Source: Idiomarina sp. PL1-037 (lineage in GTDB: Bacteria; Pseudomonadota; Gammaproteobacteria; Enterobacterales; Alteromonadaceae). From it: 64,000 nt of DNA. The notes beneath the pieces are model-generated. The model was given only the letters and a program-made list of their open reading frames with translations. It was not told where the DNA came from and ran no database searches. Both the position numbers and the translations under genes were made by a program. The stretch spans positions 1,426,001-1,490,000 of the forward strand of contig NZ_CP139873.1 in assembly GCF_034422975.1 (NCBI RefSeq), read 5' to 3'. Positions 8,697-16,696 of the stretch are shown here, piece by piece (position 1 is the first letter of the stretch; every line of letters starts with the position of its first letter).

Positions 8697-9350
8697 TTAA
8701 CCGGCCTGGCGTATAGTTAAATTCACTCTACAGCGTCCGGTTAATGGGTGCATAGCCTCCTTAAGCTGTTGAACGCCATGATACCTCAAGCGATCTCTTC
8801 CTCCCCATACAAGCGCATCGGCATGCTGAAGACTGAATTTCTGATACTTCTCAGAGCGTTTAAAACCGCCCCACATAAAGGTGATAGGTAACCCAAAAGA
8901 AAAGGACACAATGGGCTTTTCAAAGTCCGTCTCATCTTTATCCTGATGGAGTCCCATTTTTGCTCCGGGTAAATAAACGTTGATAAGACAGGCGTCTGGC
9001 TGAAAATCGGCAAACCCTGCGAATGTTGCTGCCTCTATTGCTTTGCTTCTAATGAGAGAGGGCATTTTTGGCCAGGCCGCCTTGGTGACTGGGTCGGTCT
9101 TTTGGTATCGATAGCCCCCTCTATCACTCAGCCAGCCATACTCGCCGCAGTTACTACTTTTAACCGACATTTTATGCCCGGCAGGTGTTTGCAAATGACG
9201 TAAAGGGGAGCGCCTTAAGACACTACGAACCTCAGTTAACAAGGCATCGTCATTTTTAGCTAAAAACTGATGAAACAATATTGCCTGCTCACTGATATTC
9301 AAACGCAGCGATTCAGAACCTAAGTTGCCGAATAAATCGAGAGAGGTCAT
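8697..9350 (-). CDS. alkB: AlkB-type 2-oxoglutarate/Fe(II)-dependent DNA repair dioxygenase
   Basis: The 217 residues carry all diagnostic AlkB motifs. The iron ligands are His135 and Asp137 (LHQDKDE) and His191 (LRYHGV). The 2-oxoglutarate-binding signature RxNxTxR is at 208-214 (RVNLTIR). The NVYLPGAKMGLHQD nucleotide-recognition region is also clear. The enzyme oxidatively demethylates 1-methyladenine and 3-methylcytosine in DNA or RNA. The start codon overlaps the stop of the acetyltransferase gene (ATGA), so the two are translationally coupled. No ada gene is adjacent, unlike in E. coli. Confidence 0.95.
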   Translation of the reverse strand: MTSLDLFGNLGSESLRLNISEQAILFHQFLAKNDDALLTEVRSVLRRSPLRHLQTPAGHKMSVKSSNCGEYGWLSDRGGYRYQKTDPVTKAAWPKMPSLIRSKAIEAATFAGFADFQPDACLINVYLPGAKMGLHQDKDETDFEKPIVSFSFGLPITFMWGGFKRSEKYQKFSLQHADALVWGGRDRLRYHGVQQLKEAMHPLTGRCRVNLTIRQAG

Positions 9351-9955
9351 GTCTTTGCTAAAGGTAAGCTCATCAAAAGGCGGTCTTCACCGGGGCCCAA
9401 ATAATCTTTAACAGCCTCAGTAACACAAAAACCGAACTTTTCATATAAACGAACGGCTGGTTCGTTGTCTGGAGCGACACTGAGATCGAGCCGTTTACAC
9501 TGCAGGGTTTGAGCCAGGCGTATCGACTGTTGCAACAACTGCTTACCTAAACCTTGCCCCTGGAAATCTTTTCCAATCAGTAAAGACATAAGTGTTACGG
9601 CATTATCAGACAGAGGCGCTATAAGACTGTAGCCAGCCACTTTGCCGTCAACTTTTAGCGATAAGAACGTGCTGGGCCACTGCTGCAAAGCCTGGTAGAA
9701 AAACAGAGGAGGGTAAGCCTGGTTTGAGTAGAGCTGCTTTTCCATAAAAGCCAACTTCGCAACGTCGTCATAGACTGTATTCGTGATGGTAAATTGGCTT
9801 TTCGAACTGTCTGTTGCGGTGAGCGAACCGACGCATAAGCGACAATCTTGCTCTGCGGGGGCTGAAGCTTCCACGTAACGTAGTTTGTGAGACGCTTGTT
9901 CGCGGTTACTGGAAACTTGGTATATACGTTCTCTTGAAGTGTTTTTATCAGTCAT
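9347..9955 (-). CDS. GNAT family N-acetyltransferase
   Basis: A 202-residue protein with a GNAT acetyl-CoA fold from about residue 55. The core motif A reads GKDFQGQGLGKQLLQQSIRL (the QGxGxG/A pyrophosphate loop), followed by DLSVAPDNEPAVRLYEKFGF. This is close to RimI-like acetyltransferases, but the substrate is unknown. The first 55 residues are extra and include a CRLC pair. No Met lies between residue 1 and about residue 70, so either the extension is real or the true start is GTG or TTG. The start overlaps the end of the cytochrome b gene and the end overlaps alkB, placing it inside one operon. Confidence 0.85.
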   Translation of the reverse strand: MTDKNTSRERIYQVSSNREQASHKLRYVEASAPAEQDCRLCVGSLTATDSSKSQFTITNTVYDDVAKLAFMEKQLYSNQAYPPLFFYQALQQWPSTFLSLKVDGKVAGYSLIAPLSDNAVTLMSLLIGKDFQGQGLGKQLLQQSIRLAQTLQCKRLDLSVAPDNEPAVRLYEKFGFCVTEAVKDYLGPGEDRLLMSLPLAKT

Positions 9956-10469
9956 GAGGTTTTTGTCGGCGCTTTCCGTTAATCATTGGACGAATGAGTT
10001 CTATTTTACCTAAATAAGCTGTAATGAATACGGCAATAATGTGAATAATAACAAGCGCGAAAATGATATTGGCGGATATGCCATGCAGTGAGGTTAAAAA
10101 GCTGTCCCCATACAGTGCATCGATCTCTTCACGAAGAAAGCCAGTAACAGCCTGAACTAAAAACAGAACTAGAATGGCAAACACCATCAGGCCACCGAGT
10201 GGGTTATGGCCCTGTTCCTGTTTCATTTTTCGTTGTTTTAGCTCATAAAAGTGATTCTTGATACCCGAGAATGAGGGAAAGAAATTTTTGAAGCGCGCAT
10301 TGGGAGGTCCAATAAAACCCCAGACAATACGTACCATAACCAAAGCTGCGGCAGTGTAACCTACAGCTTGGTGGATGCTGCTGCCATGCTCTAGGAAAAA
10401 ATAGTTCAGACAAAAACACAGTACCAACAACCAATGGAAAGCTCTGATAAATTTATCCCAAATAATCAT
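9948..10469 (-). CDS. cytochrome b561-like diheme membrane protein
   Basis: The 173-residue protein has four hydrophobic helices. His residues lie in positions typical of the cytochrome b561/Ni-Fe hydrogenase b subunit family: FIRAFHWLL in helix 1, HQAVGYTAA in helix 2, and LHGISANIIFALVIIHI in helices 3-4. It should sit in the inner membrane, bind b-type heme and pass electrons to or from quinone. It directly follows a PepSY-like lipoprotein gene (21 bp upstream), a pairing that suggests a common redox role. It overlaps the GNAT gene by 8 bp. Confidence 0.87.
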   Translation of the reverse strand: MIIWDKFIRAFHWLLVLCFCLNYFFLEHGSSIHQAVGYTAAALVMVRIVWGFIGPPNARFKNFFPSFSGIKNHFYELKQRKMKQEQGHNPLGGLMVFAILVLFLVQAVTGFLREEIDALYGDSFLTSLHGISANIIFALVIIHIIAVFITAYLGKIELIRPMINGKRRQKPHD

Positions 10470-10490
10470 TGGTACTGCCTTCTTGCTGAG

Positions 10491-10781
10491 TTACTCGGTT
10501 TCTTGCTTAACAATACTGCCATCTACAGGATTAAAGTAAATTTCAACTTTCTGTTTGTTCTGGTTAAATCCGTAAATTTCATAACAGTTTCCGTCAGTTA
10601 CTTTAAACTCGCTTATTTCATAACCTTGTTCTTTTAACGAATCTTGAAACTGCTCCTGCTCTAACCAGTTTTCTTTAGGCTCCATGGTGCACTGTGTCAT
10701 ACCTGACTCAGGGCTGCCGCAAGCCGACAAAAATAGACCGGTAGCCGCAATAGCTGATAATTTAAGAAGTTGGTTCTTCAT
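10491..10781 (-). CDS. small PepSY-like lipoprotein
   Basis: The ATG at 10781 is chosen because a GGAGG lies just upstream and the protein then starts with a lipoprotein signal, MKNQLLKLSAIAATGLFLSAC (lipobox LSAC). An in-frame start 48 bp upstream would add a poorly supported extension. The mature part of about 75 residues has a PepSY-type alpha/beta pattern: WLEQEQFQDSLKEQGYEISEFKVTDG, then CYEIYGFNQNKQKVEIYFNPVDGSIV. In place of the common DNA-binding misannotation, the ending FNPVDGSIVKQE matches PepSY repeats. It probably sits in the periplasm next to the b561 protein encoded downstream. Confidence 0.85.
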   Translation of the reverse strand: MKNQLLKLSAIAATGLFLSACGSPESGMTQCTMEPKENWLEQEQFQDSLKEQGYEISEFKVTDGNCYEIYGFNQNKQKVEIYFNPVDGSIVKQETE

Positions 10782-10856
10782 AAGACCTCCATTTTGAATA
10801 AAACTTAGAATCAAATGTAGCAACTTCAACCGAATAAGGCTAACGCTCTGTTTACA

Positions 10857-11375
10857 TTAAAATGGTAAAACCCAGCTCAACCATACAAAGTCCAGCCCGT
10901 CATTCGGGCGTTTGATATCGGCATTAGAGTAGTGGGTATACCCTAAAGTTACTCGTGCATCAGAACTTTGACTGTATTGCCACGAGAGTGACACCCGGTC
11001 TTCAAACTGAAACTGGGTAGATAACCGACGATTACCTATCTGAGTTTTATCAAAGTAGCTGCCGCCAATACCCGTTTCAACGAATAAGGGGCGTTTGTTT
11101 CCGGCTATTTGCCAGGAGAGAATAGGGCTAATGGTAAAAGCGGTAATGTTGTCCGCTGTGTTATTTGAATCCTGCCAGTGATTTAAAGCAGCTTCTAAAT
11201 GAAGATCGGGTGAGCCTAACCAGGTGGGCATTTCTACCGGCAGATTGGTAATCCTATAACCCGCTCTTATGCCGCGTAACTGGTCTGTGGAATAGGCTCC
11301 AGCAACGTGAACCTCGTCTGCAAAAGATGAAAAACTCGATATTATTAGTACAACCAGTGATGCTCTTAACCACAT
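10857..11375 (-). CDS. pagL: PagL-like lipid A 3-O-deacylase (acyloxyacyl hydrolase family), outer membrane
   Basis: From the ATG at 11375 (GGAGAG 6 bp upstream; an in-frame TTG at 11387 is less likely) the product has 172 residues. It has a cleavable signal ending near FADEVHVAG and a short beta-barrel pattern finishing with a hydrophobic strand and terminal Phe (LSWVLPF), an outer-membrane barrel signature. The stretch GYTHYSNADIKRPNDGLDF near the C-terminus matches the PagL catalytic region with its His-Ser pair. The enzyme would remove the 3-position acyl chain of lipid A and so remodel lipopolysaccharide. It begins the minus-strand run that leads to the b561, alkB and ydbH genes. Confidence 0.82.
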   Translation of the reverse strand: MWLRASLVVLIISSFSSFADEVHVAGAYSTDQLRGIRAGYRITNLPVEMPTWLGSPDLHLEAALNHWQDSNNTADNITAFTISPILSWQIAGNKRPLFVETGIGGSYFDKTQIGNRRLSTQFQFEDRVSLSWQYSQSSDARVTLGYTHYSNADIKRPNDGLDFVWLSWVLPF

Positions 11376-11483
11376 ATCACTCTCCAATAACCAAAAAGGG
11401 GTGATATTTTACATACAAACATGAATGTATGTAAAATGGAAAATGAGCTTTGGCTAACTGACTGCGCGTTTTTTAGTCTTTAT

Positions 11484-12368
11484 TCAAGAAATTATCATTT
11501 GCAGCCACTTTATAAACGCAACCAGGGCTACTGGCTGCCTCTGTCGTTTGCGATAAAAGATGCTCAGTGGATACTGACAGGGCTGTGCGGAGTCGTTATA
11601 GACTTTTAAATTAGACAGTCCAGGCGTAATAAGACTACTGTCAATTAAGGCGATGGCTTGTTCGGCGGACGATAAGTCCAGTGACATTTGTACATCATTG
11701 CAATGAATAATACGTGTGGATTTCAATTGTTGACTGTAGGTCTTTAACATTGCCTGATGATCAGGGTTTTCAGGGTTTATTAACCAGGGCAGCTGGAAAG
11801 GTGAGTCATTGGTCTTAATGGTAGAAACCGGGACCATTTGATTTTTCTGTAGCACAAGGGACTGAATGTGCTTATCTGTGACCTTTCCATAACCAATGGC
11901 AAGATCCCAGCTTTGATGTTGTATTGCTGAAGCCATTTCTGCGGCGCTTTCATTAAAAAAGTACTCATTACAACGACTAAAGCTAAGTTGAATGTGCGGA
12001 TACAGAGAATGAAAGTCGGCAAGTTTTGCCGCTAACCAAAAGTGCAGTTGCTCAGAACTGATTGCGACGTTTAACTGGGTTGTTGTATTGTCACTGAGGT
12101 TTCGGGTGCGCTCAATGGTACGCTCCAGTTGCTCAAATATTTGCTCAATTTGAGGGGCTAATTCCAGACCGACAGGAGTGAGCGAGTGAACCCGGTTGTC
12201 TCGCTGGAATAAACGGACTTCGAGCTGTTCTTCAAGGGTTTGTATTTGTCGGGTGACCGCAGATTGAGTTACCCCAAGCTCTTGCGAGGCTTGTTTAAAA
12301 GAGCCACTTCGGGCGGCGACATCAAACACTCTCAATGCATTTAATGAGGGGAGTTTAGTGTTTTTCAT
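11484..12368 (-). CDS. LysR-family transcriptional regulator
   Basis: Using the ATG at 12368, the protein has 294 residues and begins MKNTKLPSLNALRVFDVAAR, the normal start for this branch. An in-frame start at 12419 would add 17 unlikely residues and overlap the divergent gene. The helix-turn-helix is GSFKQASQELGVTQSAVTRQ. The rest is a LysR substrate-binding domain. It is divergent from a LysE-type exporter with about 80 bp between, the classic LysR/LysE (ArgP/ArgO-like) arrangement, so it probably activates that exporter. The effector is unknown. Confidence 0.88.
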   Translation of the reverse strand: MKNTKLPSLNALRVFDVAARSGSFKQASQELGVTQSAVTRQIQTLEEQLEVRLFQRDNRVHSLTPVGLELAPQIEQIFEQLERTIERTRNLSDNTTTQLNVAISSEQLHFWLAAKLADFHSLYPHIQLSFSRCNEYFFNESAAEMASAIQHQSWDLAIGYGKVTDKHIQSLVLQKNQMVPVSTIKTNDSPFQLPWLINPENPDHQAMLKTYSQQLKSTRIIHCNDVQMSLDLSSAEQAIALIDSSLITPGLSNLKVYNDSAQPCQYPLSIFYRKRQRQPVALVAFIKWLQMIIS

Positions 12369-12451
12369 GTTGATTAATAGTAATCTGTAATTAATAAAAA
12401 GTAACTTTGATTCTGGCATCTAAAGTTGATTTGCGCAATAAGGAGTTTGTG

Positions 12452-13096
12452 TTGTCTTACTGGAGTGAGTTTTTAACTATTGCTTTGATCCACCTGTTTG
12501 CGGTCGCGAGCCCGGGACCCGATTTTGCGGTGGTTTCACGCTACAGCCTGAGTTTTGGTCGCAAGGCTGGTTATTGGGTGAGTTTAGGTGTGGCATCAGG
12601 AATCATTATTCATGTTACTTATTCTCTTATTGGTGTGGCGCTGATTATCCACCAGACCGACTGGCTCTATCAGACTCTACTTTGTGCCGGCGCATTGTAT
12701 TTAGGCTTCATTGGAACTCAGGCCATTAAAGCTAAACCCAGAAAGGATATGTCCGATAGTGAATTGGCTGCTACCCAGCCGCGTAAGCGGAAAGCTTTTA
12801 TTGTTGGTTTTATTACTAATGGCTTAAATGTTAAAGCGACAATTTTCTTTTTGACCTTATTTACCACTATTATTGCTCCGGAAACTCCTTTTGCTATCCA
12901 GTTTGGTTACGGTATTTATCTAATTGTTGCGACCGGTCTATGGTTTTTATTTCTCACCTGGTTGCTGACCCAACCGCGTATTTTTAAAACACTCTGGCAC
13001 TACAGTCATTGGGTCGACCGTACCATGGGAGTCGCTCTTATTTTATTATCGCTAAAATTATTATGGGAATGGGCAAACCTGATAGAGCTTATCTGA
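12452..13096 (+). CDS. LysE/RhtB-family amino acid exporter
   Basis: The protein has about six hydrophobic segments and the family hallmark near the N-terminus, HLFAVASPGPDFAVV, where the SPGP motif is diagnostic of LysE/RhtB exporters. A TTG at 12452 lies 6 bp after AGGAG and gives a 214-residue protein starting SYWSEF; the GTG one codon earlier is the alternative. It should export an amino acid or its derivative across the inner membrane. The divergent LysR gene is the probable regulator. Confidence 0.88.
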   Translation: MSYWSEFLTIALIHLFAVASPGPDFAVVSRYSLSFGRKAGYWVSLGVASGIIIHVTYSLIGVALIIHQTDWLYQTLLCAGALYLGFIGTQAIKAKPRKDMSDSELAATQPRKRKAFIVGFITNGLNVKATIFFLTLFTTIIAPETPFAIQFGYGIYLIVATGLWFLFLTWLLTQPRIFKTLWHYSHWVDRTMGVALILLSLKLLWEWANLIELI

Positions 13097-13155
13097 TAAG
13101 GCGTTTCAGGTTATACTGGTTGCAGTTACCGAAGAAGAGATGAGAACAGCTCACT

Positions 13156-14040
13156 ATGCAGTTATTTGTGAATGATTTGACCGTTATTGATTGCTCTTAC
13201 TTATGCCCGGAAAGGGGGGTAGTTGGTGAAAGCTGGATTGTCGATATCGTGCTGGATGGCGCGTTAAATGAACAATCTATGGTGCTCGACTTCGGTCGGG
13301 TGAAAAAGCAAGTTAAAGCCATTATCGATAATTCGGTTGACCATAAATTGGTTGTACCGGCCGAGCATTCGTATACAAAAGTAACGCACAACTCTGACGA
13401 CAGCGCTAACTGGGTCGATTTTCTGCGCCCGGAACAAGGTTCTATTCATTTGTTTTGCCCGGCCGATGCCTTTGCCTTTATCGATGCCGATGTTGTTTCC
13501 ATGGAGACAGTAACGGACTATTTGAAAGCCGTTATAAAGCGCGAATTACCGGTTAATGTCGAAGGTCTGCAGCTGTTTCTGAGACCAGAAAATATCGATG
13601 GCTTTTATTATCACTACACACATGGCTTGAAAAAGCACGACGGTAATTGCCAGCGTATTGCTCACGGTCATCGTTCAAAAATTCAAATTCGACTGGATAA
13701 CATTCGCCAACCGGTGTTGGAAAAAGAATGGTCAGATAAGTGGGAAGACATTTATTTAGGCACTACCGAAGACGTCCGTTCAAAGACAGAACTGACGCTG
13801 TCCGAGCCAGCAACGTCTGCAACCAGCGACTTAACTCACACCTATTACAGCTATGTTGCGGACCAGGGGCTGTTTGAGCTTATTGTTCCGAATGCAGAGA
13901 ACTTTGTTATAGAGACAGACTCAACAGTGGAGTGCATTGCGGATTTTCTGGCAGCAGAAATTAAATCTAAGCATGCGGGTCAGGCTGTAGAGGTTCGCGC
14001 CTTTGAAGGGGTAGGAAAAGGAGCAATAGCCTATGCGTAA
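13156..14040 (+). CDS. two-domain 6-carboxytetrahydropterin synthase-like (QueD/PTPS superfamily) protein
   Basis: The 294 residues look like two tunnelling-fold (PTPS) modules. The N-terminal one (about 1-115) keeps the strand VGESWIVDIVLDG, the MVLDFGRVKK segment and a VDHKLVVP equivalent of the conserved DH, but has VGE where zinc-binding HGH would be. The C-terminal one (from about 120) has the zinc-site set His153, His156, Cys165, His170 and His172 (CQRIAHGH) but lacks a clear DF..LK. The two halves complement each other. A role in 7-deazaguanine or pterin synthesis is possible, but other queuosine genes are absent nearby. The gene overlaps the M23 peptidase start by 8 bp. Confidence 0.75.
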   Translation: MQLFVNDLTVIDCSYLCPERGVVGESWIVDIVLDGALNEQSMVLDFGRVKKQVKAIIDNSVDHKLVVPAEHSYTKVTHNSDDSANWVDFLRPEQGSIHLFCPADAFAFIDADVVSMETVTDYLKAVIKRELPVNVEGLQLFLRPENIDGFYYHYTHGLKKHDGNCQRIAHGHRSKIQIRLDNIRQPVLEKEWSDKWEDIYLGTTEDVRSKTELTLSEPATSATSDLTHTYYSYVADQGLFELIVPNAENFVIETDSTVECIADFLAAEIKSKHAGQAVEVRAFEGVGKGAIAYA

Positions 14041-14854
14041 AATGATTGTTGCCGCTGCTTTAGCGCTGTGTTCGGTGAATGTGGCCTCGGCCGATGTATC
14101 TTTGCCGTTAGAAATAAAGGGCTCATTGACTCAGGGGGCTTTAATTCTCGCTAAGTCTGAACCCGGTGTTACCGCAACACTGAATGGCGAAGCTCTGCAG
14201 GTAACGGAGCAGGGTTATATTGTTTTTGGTTTTCCGCGCAAGGCTGAGTTAGAAAACACCTTAGTCGTTAGTAAAGGCGAGAAAACTATCACTAAAGAAC
14301 TCAAGCTAGAGCCTCGTGAATACAAGATTGACCGTGTCGATGGCGTACCGCAAAAAACCGTTACACCAGACCCGGAGCAAGTAAAGCGAGCCAGAAAAGA
14401 AGCGGAAAAGGTTTGGCTGGCCAGACAAAAAGAAACCACACGAACGGACTTTTTGACTGTAATTACTAAGCCCGCCGAAGGCCGCATTAGTGGTGTTTAC
14501 GGTAGTCAGCGAATTTTTAATGGCGAGCCCCGTAATCCGCATTATGGGGAAGATATTGCAGGGCCAACAGGAACTCCCGTTAAAGCGCCGTGGCCGGGTG
14601 AGGTTGTTCTGGCTGAACCTGATTTATTTTACTCAGGCGGTACCATCATTATTGAGCATGGCTATAAAGTGAACACAACCTATTTGCACCTCAGTGAACT
14701 GCATGTCGAGGTTGGTGACAAAGTTGAGCAGGGCGACTCAATTGGTGCTATAGGTGCCACAGGCCGTGCTACAGGACCTCACCTGGACTGGCGGGTTAAC
14801 TGGGGAAATGAACGGTTAGATCCGGCCTTACTCCCCCAGCTTTATCAGGATTAA
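14033..14854 (+). CDS. M23-family metallopeptidase, periplasmic (LytM domain)
   Basis: The 273-residue protein begins with a signal peptide (MRKMIVAAALALCSVNVASA). After a beta-rich region and a charged helix (about 118-135) comes a LytM/M23 domain. The zinc site residues are visible: HYGEDIAGPTGTPVKAP (His and Asp), YLHLSELH (the HxH motif) and TGPHLDWR (final His). All expected ligands are present, so it is likely an active peptidoglycan endopeptidase rather than a degenerate activator. It overlaps the preceding pterin-synthase-like gene by 8 bp, so the two are co-translated even though their roles look unrelated. Confidence 0.9.
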   Translation: MRKMIVAAALALCSVNVASADVSLPLEIKGSLTQGALILAKSEPGVTATLNGEALQVTEQGYIVFGFPRKAELENTLVVSKGEKTITKELKLEPREYKIDRVDGVPQKTVTPDPEQVKRARKEAEKVWLARQKETTRTDFLTVITKPAEGRISGVYGSQRIFNGEPRNPHYGEDIAGPTGTPVKAPWPGEVVLAEPDLFYSGGTIIIEHGYKVNTTYLHLSELHVEVGDKVEQGDSIGAIGATGRATGPHLDWRVNWGNERLDPALLPQLYQD

Positions 14855-16620
14855 CCGGAAGGCGTTAACCAGCCTTTCAGCTTATCTGGTTGTTCTACGC
14901 TTAAAACATAGCTGCTTTTAGCGGGCTCTTGCCAGGTAAGCTCCAGTGTCATTAGCTCGTCGCGGCGAAACGCATGAATCGTCACCGTATCTCCGGGAAT
15001 ATAGCGCTCCAGAATTCGTTTAACCGACTGCTCGGTTACCTGCAAATGGTCAATTGCGATGATTTTGTCGCCTGCAGAAAGACCTGCGTGATAAGCGCTT
15101 TCATCATGGTACACGTTAAGAACGTCAAGACCCTGCGATGACGCTTTGTACTTAGCTCCAAAGTTTACACGCGCAGGGTGTTCCGAAGCTTTTCCACCAA
15201 CGCTGTTATCATCAACGGGCACCTGTTTTTGAACCATAACGCCAAAGTTTTGCAGTAACGTCACAAGCGACAGCGATTCCTTGTTGTATAAGGCGTCTTT
15301 CAAAAAGTCGGAAACATCGATGCCGGGATACTGATTTAGCCAGTTAATAACCGTGTCGTCTGCTGTGCCAATGGATGTTTTACCAAACTCATGCCAAAGC
15401 TCTTTCATGACTCTTGCAAGCGTCAATTTATGGTTGGATTGCAGACGTAACATGAGGTCGAGGCTAAGCGCAATTAAAGCACCTTTCGCGTAATAGCTGA
15501 CAATGCTGTTCGGCGCATTTTCATTTTGCTGATAAAACTTAGTCCAGGCCAGAAAGCTCGACTCTGTCACACTTTGTTGATATTGCCCGGCACCACGCTC
15601 AACCCGCGATAGGGTGTCGCCCAAGAGCTTTAAATAACGCTTTTCATCAATAATGCCGCTGGTGTGCAGAAGGTAGTCGTCAAAGTAGGACGTCATACCT
15701 TCGTAGAACCAGAGTTGCTCAGTGTACGACTCTTTCTCCAACTGATAAGGAAGAAAAGCCTGTGGTTTCAGAGTTTTTATGTTCCAGCTGTGGAAGTATT
15801 CGTGACAACACAAACTCAAAAAGGTCTGATAGTCATCATTCATTTCGTATTGATGAGCGCTGATTAGATCTTTACGGCTGCAAAGCAGTGCGGTTGAGTT
15901 TCTGTGCTCCAGTCCGCCAAAGCCATTTCCTACCACCATAGTCAGGAAGGTATAAGACTGAAAAGGTGCTTCTTCAAACAGACTAATTTGAGTTTCGCAA
16001 ATTTTTGCTAAATCGGCGGTTATACGCGAGGTGTCAGCATTATGGCGGCCGCTTAAAACCAGAGAATGCTTAATGCCGTGAGCAATAAACTCCTCAATGG
16101 TTAAGTCTCCAATTAAAAAAGGGTAATCGATTAACGCATCATAATTATCAGCCAGGAAGCTTCCCCAGGAATGTGCTTGTCCATTTTTCCGGGGCATTCC
16201 GGTTGCGACCTTCCAATGTGGGGCTTGTGGTGGCGCATGCAAATGCAGTTCACAGGGAAGGTCAGTTTGACCCTCTACGGCAAGGCACAGGCTGGTATTA
16301 TTAAAGAAGCCCTGAAACTGATCCAGATAAGCCGAGCGAACAGATAAGTCCCAGGCGTATACCTGATAGTGAACAGTAACAGGATGTTTTGAGCGATCCA
16401 GTTGCCAGCGATTCTTACTTACTTGCTCAACCGCCAGAGGATGGCCGTTACTTTCGGCGTGCAAGCCGACAATGTGCTTACTAAAATCCCGTATTAAATA
16501 ACTGCCCGGAATCCAGTTAGGTAACCAGAGTTCCTGCTTATCGTTAGTTTGCTCAATAGTGAGAGCGACATTAAATAAATGCCCATGTAAATCGATGGGT
16601 GTTATATCGTAAGCAATCAA
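14851..16620 (-). CDS. M61-family glycyl aminopeptidase with PDZ domain
   Basis: The 589 residues match the M61 family in length and layout. An N-terminal beta domain (IEQTNDKQELWLPNWIPGSY) is followed by a thermolysin-like catalytic domain with HEYFH at 273-277 and the downstream Glu in FYEGMTSYFDDY, and by a C-terminal PDZ domain (GLSAGDKIIAIDHLQV, about 505-570). No signal peptide is evident, so it is probably cytosolic. It would trim N-terminal Gly or Ala from peptides and fits the peptide-degrading character of the region. It is convergent with the M23 gene (4-bp overlap). Confidence 0.93.
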   Translation of the reverse strand: MIAYDITPIDLHGHLFNVALTIEQTNDKQELWLPNWIPGSYLIRDFSKHIVGLHAESNGHPLAVEQVSKNRWQLDRSKHPVTVHYQVYAWDLSVRSAYLDQFQGFFNNTSLCLAVEGQTDLPCELHLHAPPQAPHWKVATGMPRKNGQAHSWGSFLADNYDALIDYPFLIGDLTIEEFIAHGIKHSLVLSGRHNADTSRITADLAKICETQISLFEEAPFQSYTFLTMVVGNGFGGLEHRNSTALLCSRKDLISAHQYEMNDDYQTFLSLCCHEYFHSWNIKTLKPQAFLPYQLEKESYTEQLWFYEGMTSYFDDYLLHTSGIIDEKRYLKLLGDTLSRVERGAGQYQQSVTESSFLAWTKFYQQNENAPNSIVSYYAKGALIALSLDLMLRLQSNHKLTLARVMKELWHEFGKTSIGTADDTVINWLNQYPGIDVSDFLKDALYNKESLSLVTLLQNFGVMVQKQVPVDDNSVGGKASEHPARVNFGAKYKASSQGLDVLNVYHDESAYHAGLSAGDKIIAIDHLQVTEQSVKRILERYIPGDTVTIHAFRRDELMTLELTWQEPAKSSYVLSVEQPDKLKGWLTPSG

Positions 16621-16696
16621 GAGGTTCTCCTTTGCTTGACACAGCCTGACAACTAGCGATCATAGTAACATATTGATTCATCGCAAAGAGACCCCT

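Noticed and set aside
10782..10829. 16-codon upstream extension of the PepSY-like lipoprotein
   Set aside because: It would place the lipoprotein signal internally, whereas GGAGG directly precedes the later ATG.
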